Positions 9,007 to 22,558 of a stretch of 64,000 nucleotides of DNA are shown piece by piece. The stretch is from Sipunculus nudus. Its lineage: Eukaryota; Annelida; Sipuncula; Golfingiida; Sipunculidae. A program made the position numbers and the translations under genes. The stretch is taken from the NCBI GenBank assembly GCA_026874595.1, contig CM049318.1, positions 43,568,456 through 43,632,455 of the forward strand, written 5' to 3'. The stretch's first letter is position 1; the number at the start of each line of letters is the position of its first letter. The notes below the pieces were generated by a model that was given only the letters and a program-made list of their open reading frames with translations, was not told the origin of the DNA and ran no database searches.

Positions 9007-12000
9007 CGTTGCCTATAACAGCAAGCAATTTAAATGCAAACTTTACCAGTAGAGAAATAAACTGACAACGATCTATCAGAAAAATCAAGTTAATGTAAAG
9101 GATTTCCCCCCATGCAAGCTTTATTTATACATTTTACTGACTGCTCAATACTCAATGTCAGTAAGGTATGAACACATTTAGGATTAACTAGTTAGTTAAT
9201 TTTACCAATGAGGATCGAACAATATGTGATGAGTTGAAATATTAAGCCCGCAACCCCACACTTAGGGTAGCTGTAATACAGGTGATCACTGAGGGGAAAT
9301 TAGCATCTGACCCCAGGTCAGACCGGCTCACTAAGTAATCAGGCCGATGGTTACGCTCTTTGATCTATAACCTACACCTCAACGAGTCTCAGCGAAGACA
9401 CCGAGTCGGGAAGGTATGCGGGACCAGATTAACACTCGGGTTAAGAAACCTTGTTACCCGCTTTGATCTTTCGTTAAGGCGCCTGTGACAAGACGCAGCC
9501 ATTGACTCGTGACAAATGTTGTTTCAGTACCTCTCGGCGATGGTCGCATTAGCGGGGTCGCATTAGCGCATGGGCCAGGAAATCTGGTCGTAATTCTGAA
9601 TTCAGGGGTGGTCGTAATTTTGAGTCATTTTTAAACATAAATAAACTAAAAAAAATTCCGGACCAAGCAAAATGGTCGTAATTGTGGGGTGGTCGTAATT
9701 GTGGGGTGGTCGCAAGGCGGGGTTCCACTGTACTAAACATTTTGAATAAGAAACAATTACACAAACATCACTGCTGAAATTCTGACATAGGTGCACACAA
9801 CACTAAAAAGATTGTAGATGGCACCACCAGTCTTGTATACAACGAAGCTATCAGAGATATATACATACGCCCAATTTCAGACTGATATATCAAACCCCTC
9901 CTGAGAAAAACATGTGCAAAAGTCATGGTAGGTGGCAACACCTGTCTTGTGAGTGAGAAAGCCTTCAAAGACACATAGGTCAAAATATTAGGCCAATACA
10001 TCAAACTTACCTTGAGTCTGATGCATGGGGCTGACCAGGCTTAGGTGAGAAAGGCTGTTGCCCCGAGTGAACTGTGACAAATTGCTTGCTCAGACTACTG
10101 CACTGAGTGAACTCATGACCTGCACCTGGCTAGACTGAGTGAACTTTTGACCTGTACCTGGCTGCACTGAGTGAACTCTTGACCTGTTGCATAATCTGAC
10201 ACAGTTGGCAGTCTGCCAAATCTATAAATAGAATGCAGCTACTGCACTGAGTAAACTCCTGACCCATACCTGGCTGCACTGAGTGTTGCCTAATCTGATA
10301 CAGTTGGCAGTCTGCCAAAGCTATAAATAGATCCAGACTGACCTCTAGCCTGTTGCCAAATCTGAAATAGTAGCCACACCATTGCATAAGCTCATGCAGG
10401 GGCCCTGCCCTGAGGGGCTTGACACCCATGAAGTGATCACATGGTGCCCATGAGGTGTTCACATGTCACCCATGAGGTGATCACATGCCATGTGCTTGGC
10501 TGCACTGATTGAACTCTTGACCTATATCTGGCTGCACTGAATGAACTCTTGATCTGTTCCCAAATCTGAAACAGTTGGCAGTTTCTCAACCTATTTAAAG
10601 ATACAGATTCAATCTTGGCCTGTTGGTATATCTGTTTACACATACTGAAAGACTTTGGTTAAAATTTCTTTTTTTCAAGCCGACATATTCATAAACTTTT
10701 TATCAAAATATCTAGAATAATAAAAGATGCAGTACTTTCATTGTTAAAGGTTCAATAGTTCTGCCAAAAATCATTCTAGTAAACTTGAACAAAGGCCACC
10801 TAAGAATAATTTTTGTGCAATGTTACAGAAGATATAATTGAAATAATAATTTTGTAGAAGAACACTGTTGCAGTCCTCAGTTTGAAAAAGACATAATAAT
10901 GGCCATAAGACCAACTTAAGCTTTTCACAACTCAACCAAAAATCAACAAACTCAGTATATTCTGATATGATTGAAAGAACCATGTCCTAGGATAATTCTT
11001 TTGAAAAATTGAACAATTCAACTTGACAGTTTCATCATTAAGCTGAAAGAGGCTAAAATTATGAGTTTTTTTGCCCATAAAAAACAGGTCAATGTAGGTG
11101 GCACCACTAAATCTACAACTTCAAATATGAGTCATGTGACCAACATTTGCACAATACCTGGTAATGCTAGCTTCTGTCATTTCTGAGAGTACTATGTCAG
11201 TATGCTTGCTTGGCCGAATGACTGTTCAAATTTGTGTAACTCCACTTAAATTCATCAAATGCAAACCATTTGAACAAACTTGAGAGGGCTTGCCTCTGGG
11301 ATCATTTATGTAAAATATTTAACAATTTGGCTGGACCGTCTACAAGAAGACGACTTTTAAAATATTGTCATCTTTTTCCTTATAAAATCTAAGTAAATGC
11401 AGATAGCAAAAAAGTAAGCTGAATCCCACAAAATTTGATATGTGACAGATTATTGCATAAAATCTGGGAATGGTAGCTCCTGCTATTCCTGAGAAATTAT
11501 GGATTAATGTACAGATGACCAATGACCCCCGTACAAAAATTCGTCAATTCAGGTGGCGCCACCAATACCTGAATTTCATATATGACTCATGTGACCAACA
11601 CTGGCAAAAAATTTGGTGATGATAGCTCTGGCTGTTTCTGAGACTGTCATTTTAGTATGCTTTTTTGGACAGATGACTAAGTTCAACTTCCTGAACAAAA
11701 TTGAGGGAGATGGTATAAAAGATTATTTCTGTGAAATATTGAACAATTTGGCTTGAGTGTTTCGGAGGAGAAGATTTTTAAAGGTTTTTTTAGCTTTTTC
11801 TCTAAAAAAATTTAAGAGAGTTTTCAGATGGCTAATTTTTTGCATTAAATTTCATGATGCTAGCTCCAATCATTTTCAAAATACTCATGGGTAAACGTAC
11901 AGAAGACAAACGCCGCCACACCATCGCATTAGTTCACAGGTTCACTAAAAATTAATACAGATGCATATTGAATGCAAAATTGTAATACAGATACATCTCA

Positions 12001-14579
12001 CTGATGGCAAAATCTTGAATTAATCTGACTATGGATACCAATTATTTATAATCCATGTACAGCCGTCTTTATATGCCCACAGAGAGCTGTATAGCTGTGA
12101 TTGTAAACATTGCCTGGCATGAGGAATATCTAAAAATCATAAATCTACATTTTTTAAAAGCTTTTAATAACATTCTTGTCAATATTAACCATAGATAACC
12201 TGAAATCTAAATGTCTAGAGGCATGATGTAATAAATGCTGATAAACTGGTGCCAGTCTAGATGTATCTAGATGTATCTGTGTATCTGCTTCACACAGCTA
12301 ACATATATGGTAAAATGACTCAATTGAACCTTTATAATTCAGCCAAAATTCATTCTTTGGAACCATAAAAGACAATTATTATAAGCATTATTCAGGGGAT
12401 TATTCTTGTAAAATATTAAACAAATTGGCCTCAGTAGGGTCAGTCAAAAACAATTTTACAGGTTTATAACTCATATGGGAAAATACAGCAAAATGGCTAA
12501 GTTAAGCTTCCCATAACTCAGCCAAAAATCACTGAACCAAAACCATTTGAACAAACTTGAATTATCAACATCTAAGGATAATTAATGTGTGGGATTAAAG
12601 AATTTGGCCCAGTGGTTTTCGAGGAGAAGATCTTTGGAGCCACTGAGCTAAAATGGGCTGTTACAGCATATGACTAAATTCAGCTTCTCATAACTCAGCC
12701 AAAAGTCACTGAACTTAGACCATTTATACAAATTACAGAAAGCACTACCCTAGGATCATTTCTGTGCGATATTAAACTATTTGGCCATATGGTTTCAGAG
12801 AAGAAGTTTTTTGTAGCCGTCAGTATGATACAGGCACTGATGACCCCTGTACAAAAAAGGTCGATTCAGGTGTGGCCACCAATACCTCAATTTCAGATAT
12901 GTCTCATGTGAACAACATTGGCATAAAATTTGGTGATGATAGCTCCAGCCGTTTCTGAGATTGTAATTTTAGTATGCTTTTATGGACAGATGACTAAGTT
13001 CAACTTCCTGTAACTCGGCCAAAAATCACCGAACTTAAACCATTCGAACAAACTTGAGAAAGATTATTCCAGGAATCATTTCAGTGAAATATTGGACAAT
13101 TTGGCTGAACAGTTTCGGAGAAGAAGATTTTTAAAGCTTTTTTAGCTTTTTCCCTTTAAAATCTATGAAAATGCAGTTAGCCAAAAATTAAGCAAAATCC
13201 GATAAAGTTTTTTAGATGACAAATTTTTTTAATAAAATTTTGTGATGCCACCTCTTGCCGTTTTCAAGATAGTATGGGTTAATGTACAGACGACGGAGGA
13301 CGGACGACAGCCCCCGGACGACGCCACACCATTGCATAAGCTCACAGGTTCGCTAATAAAATACAACTGAAATATTTATTAAAATAATATTATAGAATAT
13401 ATTCATGAATGCATTCATGAATACATTTTGAAAGTATCTGCACTGGTATTCAAATACTTTCATTTTTACCTGAATTCCCATTCTTATGCAATAAAATTTT
13501 TTAATGCAGTACATTTTCATATTCGTATTCAATACATTTGCAAAGCATTCGCACCATGTCTAGTACTTATTCAGTTTTAGCCAAACAATGATGTTGAGAA
13601 TCCAGAATATACAAAATTCACAAATTTAAATAATGATCATAAGTACCTGGTTATATGGCTTTTATTTATATTAAAAAAAAATGTAATATATTCACTTTGG
13701 ACTACTTTCACATCAATCTACACACTAGACACAGTAGGAATCTAGATTAATATTATCAACTGCATCTTTGTCTATCATTAATTTCCTTCATATGATGCCT
13801 AATGGTTAGTAATGAATAATATGATTTATTTTCTTATCATTAAAATTGAACTGAAAAATACTATAGGTGACTGCATGGTGTTATTTGGAATAACATTGAC
13901 ATTGACAATGACATTCTATCCATCCATACAAGATTTTACATCATCAGTAACTGCAAGTTAATTTTCTTTTACTCATCAACTAACAAATTCCTTTTCTATT
14001 AATTTTTCTTTAATTTGTTATTAAAAACCAATAAAAATTTATTAATTTATTGTTTATTGTTATGTTGTTTTTCAAAAGAACTACTAGATGAGTTGGGTTG
14101 GACACCTGGATCAACTGTGGCTGGGCATTAGCTGCCTGGCTGCCCCAGTGCATGCCTTGCCTCAAGCGTGCATAATTTGCTGAAAGGTCAACAAGGTCAA
14201 AATACAGGTGACTGAAGAGGGGTTGGGTAGAGCCTGGGTCTGACATGGTCTCATAAAAACATTAATAAAAGCTACAATATTTGGCCAATTTCTTTCAGCT
14301 TTCTAAACTACAAAGATGAAATCTTTATGTGTGCATGATATGAAAATTATATCAACAGTGCTCTCAGGAAACAAATGTGCCATGGTCAGAATTGGGCAGA
14401 ATTTAAGGTACTAATTTTATATTTATACTAATAACTTTCTCTAATAACAGTCTCTACCCTTGGGCAAAAATGTTGGGGGGGGGGGTTATACTCATTAATC
14501 CCCCCCCCCCCCCCCTCCCCTTTGATCTGCCTCTGTGGCAGTCAGACGATGAACCACTGAAAGTCAGCTGAGCTAAAAA

Positions 14580-14746
14580 GCCAATTAAGCATTATGTAAA
14601 TTCTGATAGTTTTCTAACATATTCTAAAAAAAGTTGTATATTTTGGGTTGTGGAAAATAGGCCAACATTGGTCCCATCAACTGCAGTTTACTTGTTCATA
14701 CCTGTCACATGATCAATATTATTATAAAAGTTTGATCTGATAGTGA
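14580..14746. other. Spacer between the A1 element and the satellite
   Basis: Short AT-rich unique-looking sequence. No gene is seen. Confidence 0.4.
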
Positions 14747-15935
14747 TCATCTGTTTGAGGGCACCCTGCATGGTGTACCAGTCTGATAACTCCCTGTCAG
14801 TCTCTGTTTGAGGGCACCCTCCCATGGTGAACCTGTCTGACAACTTGTCAGAAATGTTTGAGGGCAACCCTCGCATGGTGTACATAGGTACAAGTCTGAC
14901 AACTTCCTGTCAGATCTGTTAGAGGGCACTCTCCCATGGTGTACCATTCTGACAACTTCCTGTCAGATCGGTTTGAGGCCCTCACATGGTGTACCAGTCT
15001 GATAACTCCCTGTCAGATCTGTTTGAAGGCACCCTCACATGGTGTACCAGTCTGACAACTTCCTGTCAGATCTGTTTGAAGGCACCCTCACATGGTGTAC
15101 CAGTCTGACAACTTCCTGTCAGATCTGTTTGAAGGCACCCTCAAATGGTGTACCAGTCTGACAACTTCCTGTCAGATCTGTTTCAGGGCTCCCTTGTATG
15201 GTGTACCGGCCAGTCTGATAATTTCCAGTCAGATATGTTTGAGGGCAACCTTGCCAGGTGTAACCTTCTGACAACTTCCTGTCAGATTTGTTTGAGGCAT
15301 GCACCCTCGCCAACTTCCTGGGCAGTCTTGTATGGACTGTAACCATCTGACAACTTCCTGTTCAGATCTGTATGAGGGCACCCTCACATGGTGTACCAGT
15401 CTGACAACTTCCTGTCTGATCTGTTTCAGGCACCCTTAATTGCATGGTGAACCGGCCAGTCTGAGAACTTCCTTTCAGATATGTTTGCGGGCACCCTCGC
15501 CAGGTGTAACTGTCAGACAACTTCCTGTCAGATCTGTCGGAGGGCAGTCTCATATGGTGTAACAGTCTGACAACTTCCTGTCAGATCTGTTTGAGGGCAC
15601 CCATATGGTGTACCAGTCCGATAACTTCCTGTCATATCTGTTTCAGGGCACTCTCCCATGGTGTACCAGTCTGACAACTTCCTGTCAGTTCTGTTTGAGG
15701 GCACCCTCTCATGGTGTACCAGTCTGACAACTTCCTGTCAGATCTGTTCCAGGGCACCCTTAATGGTGTACCTGTCTGACAACTTCCCGTCAGATCTGTT
15801 TGAGGGCATGAGTCTTGTATGGTGTAACCGTCTGACAACTTCCTGTCAGATCAGATTTGGGGCATCCTCACATGGTTTACCAGTCTGACAACTTATTGAA
15901 CTTTCTGTCAGATATGTTTGGGGCAACCCTCACAT

Positions 15936-16395
15936 ATGCTCCCGAGGCAGCTGAAATCTTGCGCTTCTGAAGAAGTTCCTAATTTTCCCTCTGCCTGCTT
16001 TGACAGTTAATAATCCACTTAAACACCATGTGGTGCACATGGGCCTGTCTGCTGAAAAAAACTGCTAATGTGACAAGCAGCCAACCAAATGCAAGTCAAC
16101 AAACACTCGACAGGCATCAGGCTCAGCCCAGAAACCACGTGTGGGGCAATTCGCTCTGAGCCTGTGGCCTGTTCAAAAGGTCGCCGGGGCGATGAGCTGT
16201 CACTCAAAACTATATGAACAACATTGGCTTCGTGTATTCCTTGCTTGGCTGGTAAACCGCTTTGTCTTCCAGCACAGGGTCTCATCTGATTGGACCAAAA
16301 TACAGTGCTCCCCTCTGGTGTAGAGATTCAGGATACAAGGTCATAACAAACAGTGCTTAGGATATAGGTAATTGGCCTATGGGTAAAGCACTGTG
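15936..16395. repeat. Non-satellite spacer of the higher-order unit, copy 1
   Basis: This 0.46-kb block of higher GC content interrupts the 53-bp units and recurs 1861 bp downstream with only a few substitutions. A 60-codon plus frame (16141-16323) and an 88-codon minus frame (16019-16285) have no recognised domain. The plus frame is unchanged in both copies, which is expected from recent duplication and is not proof of function. Confidence 0.75.
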
Positions 16396-17796
16396 TAAAG
16401 ACCGTACCTTCACATGGTGTACGCAGTCTTTCAACTTCCTGTCAGATCTGTTCAAGGGCAGTCTTGTATGGTGTAACCATCTAACAGCTTCCTGTCAAAT
16501 CTGTTTCAGGGCACCCTTGCATGGTGTACCGGCCAGTCTGACAACTTCCTGTCAGATCGGTTTGGGGGCACCCTCACACGGTTAACCAGTCTGACAACTA
16601 ATGGAACTTTCTGTCAGATATATTTGGGGCAACCCATGGTGTATCAGTCTTTCAACTACTAGTCAGATCTGTTAGAGGTTTGTCTCGTATGGTGTAACCA
16701 TCTGATTACTTCCTGCCAGATCTGTTTGAGGGCACCCATATGGTGTACCAGTCCGACAACTTCCTGTCATATCTGACACTTTGAGGGCACCTTTGCATGG
16801 TGTACCAGTCTGACAACTTTCTGTCAGATCTGTTAGAGGGCACTCTCCCATGGTGTACCATTCTGACAACTTCCTGTCAGATCAGTTTGAGGCCTTCACA
16901 TGGTGTACCAGTCTGATAACTCCCTGTCAGATCTGTTTGAAGGCACCCTCACATGGTGTACCAGTCTGACAACTTCCTGTCAGATCTGTTTGAAGGCACC
17001 CTCACATGGTGTACCAGTCTGACAACTTCCTGTCAGATCTGTTTCAGGGCTCCCTTGTATGGTGTACCGCCCAGTCTGATAATTTCCAGTCAGATATGTT
17101 TGAGGGCAACCTTGCCAGGTGTAACCTTCTGACAACTTCCTGTCAGATATGTTTGAGGCATGCACCCTCGCCAACTTCCTGGGCAGTCTTGTATGGACTG
17201 TAACCATCTGACAACTTCCTGTTCAGATCTGTATGAGGGCACCCTCACATGGTGTACCAGTCTGACAACTTCCTGTCTGATCTGTTTCAGGCACCCTTAA
17301 TTGCATGGTGAACCGGCCAGTCTGAGAACTTCCTTTCAGATATGTTTGCGGGCACCCTCGCCAGGTGTAACTGTCAGACAACTTCCTGTCAGATCTGTCG
17401 GAGGGCAGTCTCATATGGTGTAACAGTCTGACAACTTCCTGTCAGATCTGTTTGAGGGCACCCATATGGTGTACCAGTCCGATAACTTCCTGTCATATCT
17501 GTTTCAGGGCACTCTCCCATGGTGTACCAGTCTGACAACTTCCTGTCCGTTCTGTTTGAGGGCACCCTCTCATGGTGTACCAGTCTGACAACTTCCTGTC
17601 AGATCTGTTCCAGGGCACCCTTAATGGTGTACCTGTCTGACAACTTCCCGTCAGATCTGTTTGAGGGCATGAGTCTTGTATGGTGTAACCGTCTGACAAC
17701 TTCCTGTCAGATCAGATTTGGGGCACCCTCACATGGTTTACCAGTCTGACAACTTATTGAACTTTCTGTCAGATATGTTTGGGGCAACCCTCACAT

Positions 17797-18256
17797 ATGC
17801 TCCCGAGGCAGCCGAAATCTTGTGCTTCTGAAGAAGTTACTAATTTTCCCTCTGCCTGCTTTGACAGTTAATAATCCACTTAAACACCATGTGGTGCACA
17901 TGGGCCTGTCTGCTGAAAAAAACTGCTAATGTGACAAGCAGCCAACCAAATGCAAGTCAACAAACACTAGACAGGCATCAGGCTCAGCCCAGAAACCACG
18001 TGTGGGGCAATTCGCTCTGAGCCTGTGGCCTGTTCAAAAGGTCGCCGGGGCGATGAGCTGTCACTCAAAACTATATGAACAACATTGGCTTCGTGTATTC
18101 CTTGCTTGGCTGGTAAACCGCTTTGTCTTCCAGCACAGGGTCTCATCTGATTGGACCAAAATACAGTGCTCCCCTCTGGTGTAGAGATTCAGGATACAAG
18201 GTCATAACAAACAGCGCTTAGGATATAGGTAATTGGCCTATGGGTAAAGCACTGTG
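17797..18256. repeat. Non-satellite spacer of the higher-order unit, copy 2
   Basis: Near-identical to the block at 15936-16395, with the same borders against 53-bp units on both sides. No function is recognised. Confidence 0.75.
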
Positions 18257-18695
18257 TAAAGACCGTACCTTCACATGGTGTACGCAGTCTTTCAACTTCC
18301 TGTCAGATCTGTTCAAGGGCAGTCTTGTATGGTGTAACCATCTAACAACTTCCTGTCAAATCTGTTTCAGGGCACCCTTGCATGGTGTACCGGCCAGTCT
18401 GACAACTTCCTGTCAGATCAGTTTGGGGGCACCCTCACACGGTTAACCAGTCTGACAACTAATGGAACTTTCTGTCAGATATATTTGGGGCAACCCATGG
18501 TGTATCAGTCTTTCAACTACTAGTCAGATCTGTTAGAGGTTTGTCGCGTATGGTGTAACCATCTGATTACTTCCTGCCAGATCTGTTTGAGGGCACCCAT
18601 ATGGTGTACCAGTCCGACAACTTCCTGTCATATCTGACACTTTGAGGGCACCTTTGCATGGTGTACCAGTCTGACAACTTTCTGTCAGATCTGCA

Positions 18696-19614
18696 GATGG
18701 CAAGTATCCCAAGTGTTACGATTGTTCAACACTGGTATGCCATCAGTTATCTTAGAGACACGTGAAACTGATGGAACACCTCATGATCAATATGTATGCC
18801 AAATATCATGACCATCAGTGTTGTAGTTATTGAGATACTGCAGTTTTGTATCAAATTTTTAATTATTCCAGGGGGGGGGGGGGGATTTTGGAGCCATATA
18901 GCTTAAAGGAGATGGGTAACAGAGACCTAATTTCAGGTTTTCATGGAGACTTTCCATGGGTCTCCCTGTGTGTCAAGAATGAAGATTCTAGGTCCAGTTG
19001 TTATGATTTGTGCCCTGTTAATAGATGTTCATATCTTTAAAGGTCTCAAAAATAGAGAAAAAAATTTGTAAAAAAACCTGAACAAATACAGGTGGTGCCA
19101 CCAGTCTGCAGGAACTGATTAAACACTCCATGATCAATATCCATGCAAACAATTATGGTGATCTCTGCATTAGTTGTTCAGATACTTCAGCTTTTGTATC
19201 AAATTTTCCATTATTCTGAGCTGTACTTTGGAGTGCCATAGCTCAAAGGATATGGGGAATAGAGACCTAATTTCAGGTTTCCATGGAGACTTTTCATGGG
19301 TCTCCCTGTGTGTCAAGAATGAAGATTCTAGGTCCAGTCGTTACGATTTGTACCCTGTTGACAGATAACTACACCCTTAAAAGTCTCAAAAATAGAGAAA
19401 AAAAAATTGTAAAACTTTGAAAATTAAAGGTGGTGCCACTAGCCTGCAGGAACTGATGGAACACCTCAATAACTATGCCATAAATCATGACCATCAGTGT
19501 TGTAATTATTGAGATGTTGCCTTTTGTTCTTATCAAATTTTCTAGGTCCAGTCGTTAAGATTTGTACCCTGTTGACAGATAACTACATCCTTAAAGGTCT
19601 CAAAAAAAGAGAAA
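18696..19614 (+). repeat. A3 array, first part of a long interrupted element
   Basis: About two and a half A3 modules of roughly 335 bp. Each has 'caggaactgatggaacac', 'ccatagctcgaaggatatgggtaacagagacctaatttc' and 'aagattctaggtccag', then a 'ggtctcaaaaatagagaaa' tail. The array stops in that tail at 19614, where CAAGTGACC begins, and resumes at 27187. It abuts the satellite at 18695, so its own 5' end is not visible. Confidence 0.75.
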
Positions 19615-19908
19615 CAAGTGACCCATGGGTCATGACGCTCAGCTGCCAAGCATGACCTGTGACATCATGGGCTGAGATTCACAACTTCCAGTCAAATTTT
19701 GAAGAACCAATTTGCCAATTTGCTGAAATTTTCTACGACAACAGAAATATATATCACCTATGTCTGGTTAAAACACAGTGAATTGATGGTCTGAGGAAAA
19801 TGTATGATTGTTAAGGTATCCAGAACTATTCCCATAGCTTACTTGATCCCTGTCAGTCTCAAAAGGAACACCACAAAGGGCAAATATAAGATCAAATTAT
19901 ATAGCAAA

Positions 19909-22558
19909 CAAGGGACCTATGGGTCACGGCGCTCAGCTGTTATATATGATAAAAAAATATGATTTAGAAATGAGGCACATGCTGGTTTTGTGTGGTAATA
20001 AGTATAAGCTGTATTATGAGTTGTTGTTGTTAAGCTTATGTATGATTTTGATAGTACCTTTGGAGACAGAGAAGAGAATTGATTTCATTTATTTTATTAA
20101 CAAATGGAGTACTATTGTCACACAGATTTTGACTTGGCCATATAACTTATAAGCAGAACATATAATATAAGAGTTTAACTATTTATTAAAAAAATTAAAA
20201 ATATTGTCCCAGATATAATTTTTATTAAAAATAATAAGAGAATCGTATGATTTTTAAAATGAAATATAACTGAAATGATTATTAAAATAATATTAAAGAA
20301 TATATTCATGAATGCATTCATTAATACATTTGGAAAGTATTTGCACTGGTATTCATATACTTTCATTTTTTCCTGAATTCCCATTCTTTATGCAAGAAAT
20401 TTTATAATGGAGTACATATTCATATTCGTATTTAAATACAATTGCAAAGTATTCCCACCATGTCTGGTATTTATTCAGTTTTCACCAAACAATGGTGTTG
20501 AGAATCCAGAATGTACAAAATTCACACATTTAAATAATGATCATTAGTACCTGGTTTTATGGCTTTTATTTATATTAAAAAAAAATAAATGTGATATATT
20601 TATTTTGGACTAATTTCACATCAATGTACACACTAGACACAGTAGGAATCTAGATTAATATTATCAACTGCATCTTTGTCTATCATTAATTTCCTTCATA
20701 TGATCCCTAATGATTAGTAATGAATAATATGATTTACTTTTTTATTATTAAAATTGAACTGAAAAATGCCATTGGTGACTGCATGGTGTTATTTGAAATA
20801 CGTGACATTCTATCCATCAATACAAGATTCTTATATCATCAGTAACTGCAAGTTATTTCCCTAATAATATAAACTAACAAATTCCTTTTCTATTTTTCTT
20901 TAATTTGTTATTAAAAACCAATAAAAATTGATTAATTTATTGTTATGTTGTTGTTTAAATCTACTTGATGAGTTGGGTTGGACACCTGGATCAACTGTGG
21001 CTGGCCATAAGCTGCCTTGCTGCCCCGGTATCTGCCTCGCCTCAAGCGTGCATAATTTGCTGAAAGTTCAACATGGTCAACATACAGGTGACTCAAGAGT
21101 GGCTGGAGAGAGCCAAGGTCTGACATGATCTCATAAAAACATTAATAAAAGCTACAATTTTTGGCCAATTTCTTTCAGCTTTCTAAACTAAAAAGCTGAA
21201 ATCCTTGTGTGTGCATGATATGAAAATTATATAAACAGAGCTCACATTAAACAAAAGTGAAATGGTCAAAGTTGGGCAAAATTTAAGGTACTAATTTTAT
21301 ATTTATACTAATAACTTATAAAATTTTAAAAATTCAGAACTAATTTTGGGTATTCAATTGAATCTTGATTAAATAATCTTACATCCCTGACAAAAAATCT
21401 CTAGCTTCAGCAAGCCCCTTGTTAAGGGAGTAAATATATTTCTTGATTTTTTACAAAGTGCATTATGTTTGGGCCCATAACTTAAAACAATTATGCAATA
21501 CTGACATCATTTCTGGCATGTGCACAGAGAATGTATTGAAAAACATGTATATTATACATGATTAAAGTCAGATCAGTGGTTTTGATATTAGGCAGTATTG
21601 AAGTGTAATAATGGGTTTTTAATTGAAAAATGAAGTTTTTCATTAATATCTCAAAGGTATTAAGTCCTAGTGACCAAATTCTTGGCATGGTAGGGAATTT
21701 TAGAGACATCTAATTGTATGCCAAATTTTAGGAACTGAGAGCTGAAGCTGGGGAGCTGAGCTCTTGCAAACTGCATAACACTAGCCTGATGTAAACAATA
21801 TGTTACATGGTGCTTGAAAACTTGAATAAAATCTACTGTTTTTGATCAACTGGTTTCAAATTTTTGGTGTTAACAGACAAAATGCTAACAAAAACATGCT
21901 GAGAAAATTAAATCCACAGTACTTACAGGAAAAAAACGTGCCATGGTCAAAGTTAGGCAAAATTTAAGGTACCAATTTTTTGTTTTTGCTAATATTTTAA
22001 AAAATTTAAAAGATTTTGATCTAATTTTGGGTATACAATTTAATTTTGATTAATTAAAGTTATATTACTTAAAAAAAAAGTCCATAGCTTTAACAAGTTT
22101 TGTGTTAAGTGATCAAATATCTTTCCTGATTTTTTACAAAATGCATTATGTTCTGGCCCATAACTTTCTTAAATTATATAATACAGACATAATTTCTTGA
22201 ATGTACATAGGAACTATATAGAGGAATATTTATGGTAAATATGAGGAAAAACAGATGAGTGGTTTTGATATTAGGCAGCCCTAAAGTGTGAAAATAGGTT
22301 TTTAATAAAAAATTGAGGTTTTTCCTTAATTTCTCAAAGGAACAAAGTCGCAAAGACCCAGTTTTCGGCTTGGTAGGAGATCTTGGGGACAGCTAACATT
22401 ATGCCAAATTTTGGATTCCTAAGTCTTACGGTTTCAAAACGTGCCACATCTACGGACGGACGGACGGCACGACTGACGGACGGACGGACAGACGGACGGA
22501 CTACGGACAAAGGACCACGACTATAGCTCAGATGACTTATAGTCAGCTGAGCTAAAAA
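19909..22558 (+). mobile_element. Family A1 element, full-length copy (2.65 kb)
   Basis: The 5' end is CAAGGGACCTATGGGTCACG with GCTCAGCTG. The 3' end is the hairpin AGCTCAG...CTGAGCT followed by AAAAA. The body holds two diverged tandem modules about 680 bp apart, each with 'caaagtt.ggcaaaatttaagg', 'ggcccataact' and 'gtggttttgatattaggcag'. An ACGG-rich tract follows at about 22452-22505. A 77-codon open frame (19919-20152) at the 5' end recurs in other A1 copies. No transposition protein is encoded, so the copy is non-autonomous. Confidence 0.85.

Larger units (their letters stand above)
8449..9730. mobile_element. Pogo/Tigger-like DNA transposon remnant with TA duplication
   Basis: Terminal inverted repeats are CAGTGGAACCCC at the left and GGGGTTCCACTG at the right. 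They continue into TTACGACCACC-type sequence on both sides. TA flanks lie at 8447-8448 and 9731-9732. The uninterrupted site 'gcaagtactaaacattttg' is present in the B copies at about 38393 and 51031, so the insertion and the TA duplication are directly visible. Confidence 0.9.
8346..13361 (+). mobile_element. Family B element, copy B1 (hosts a pogo-like element)
   Basis: The 5' end is CAAGGCCTACAGGCCTAATG followed by the subterminal GCGAACCTGTG. The 3' end is ATAAGCTCACAGGTTCGC followed by TAATAAAA. GCGAACCTGTG and CACAGGTTCGC are inverted copies. The body has tandem modules. One is a CTGTTGCC.AATCTGA.ACAGTTGGCAG series (10087-10640). Others are longer and contain 'tcaacttcctgtaactcggcc', ending in GACGGAGGACGGACGAC close to the 3' end. 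No protein is encoded. The same family occurs at 38293-40700 and 50935-59282. Confidence 0.8.
7989..14579 (+). mobile_element. Family A1 element, split by a family B insertion
   Basis: The 5' end starts with CAAGAGATCCATGGGTCAC followed by the subterminal GCTCAGCTG. The body (7989-8345) matches the A1 copies at 19909, 23272 and 54347, breaks off inside an A/T run, and resumes at 13362 after the B element. The 3' end is AGTCAGCTGAGCTAAAAA at 14579. Just before it this copy has a run of G and then C (about 14474-14518) in place of the usual ACGG tract, so the second half is deleted or rearranged. Confidence 0.8.
14747..18695. repeat. 53-bp satellite with a 1.86-kb higher-order duplication
   Basis: The basic unit is about 53 bp. 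It contains CTGACAACTTCCTGTCAG, then 'atctgtttgagggcaccctcacatg', then GTGTACCAGT. CTGACA and TGTCAG form a 6-bp inverted repeat around ACTTCC and are the best conserved part. Units vary by substitution and small indels, and a few are replaced by variants such as GGGCAGTCTTGTATGGTGTAA. From about 15090 to 18695 the array is two nearly identical copies offset by 1861 bp. Each holds the same 0.46-kb non-satellite spacer. Short open frames across it are by-products of the repeat. Confidence 0.92.

Noticed and set aside
14474-14518. Long G then C runs as a possible functional G-quadruplex site
   Set aside because: Similar homopolymer runs occur in several A-type copies (28248, 28800, 46750). They are more simply degenerate tracts or assembly-prone sequence.
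14747-18446. Many 60-88 codon open frames with repeated peptides across the satellite
   Set aside because: They occur on both strands with the 53-bp period and are by-products of the tandem unit. No start context, domain or codon-level constraint is visible.
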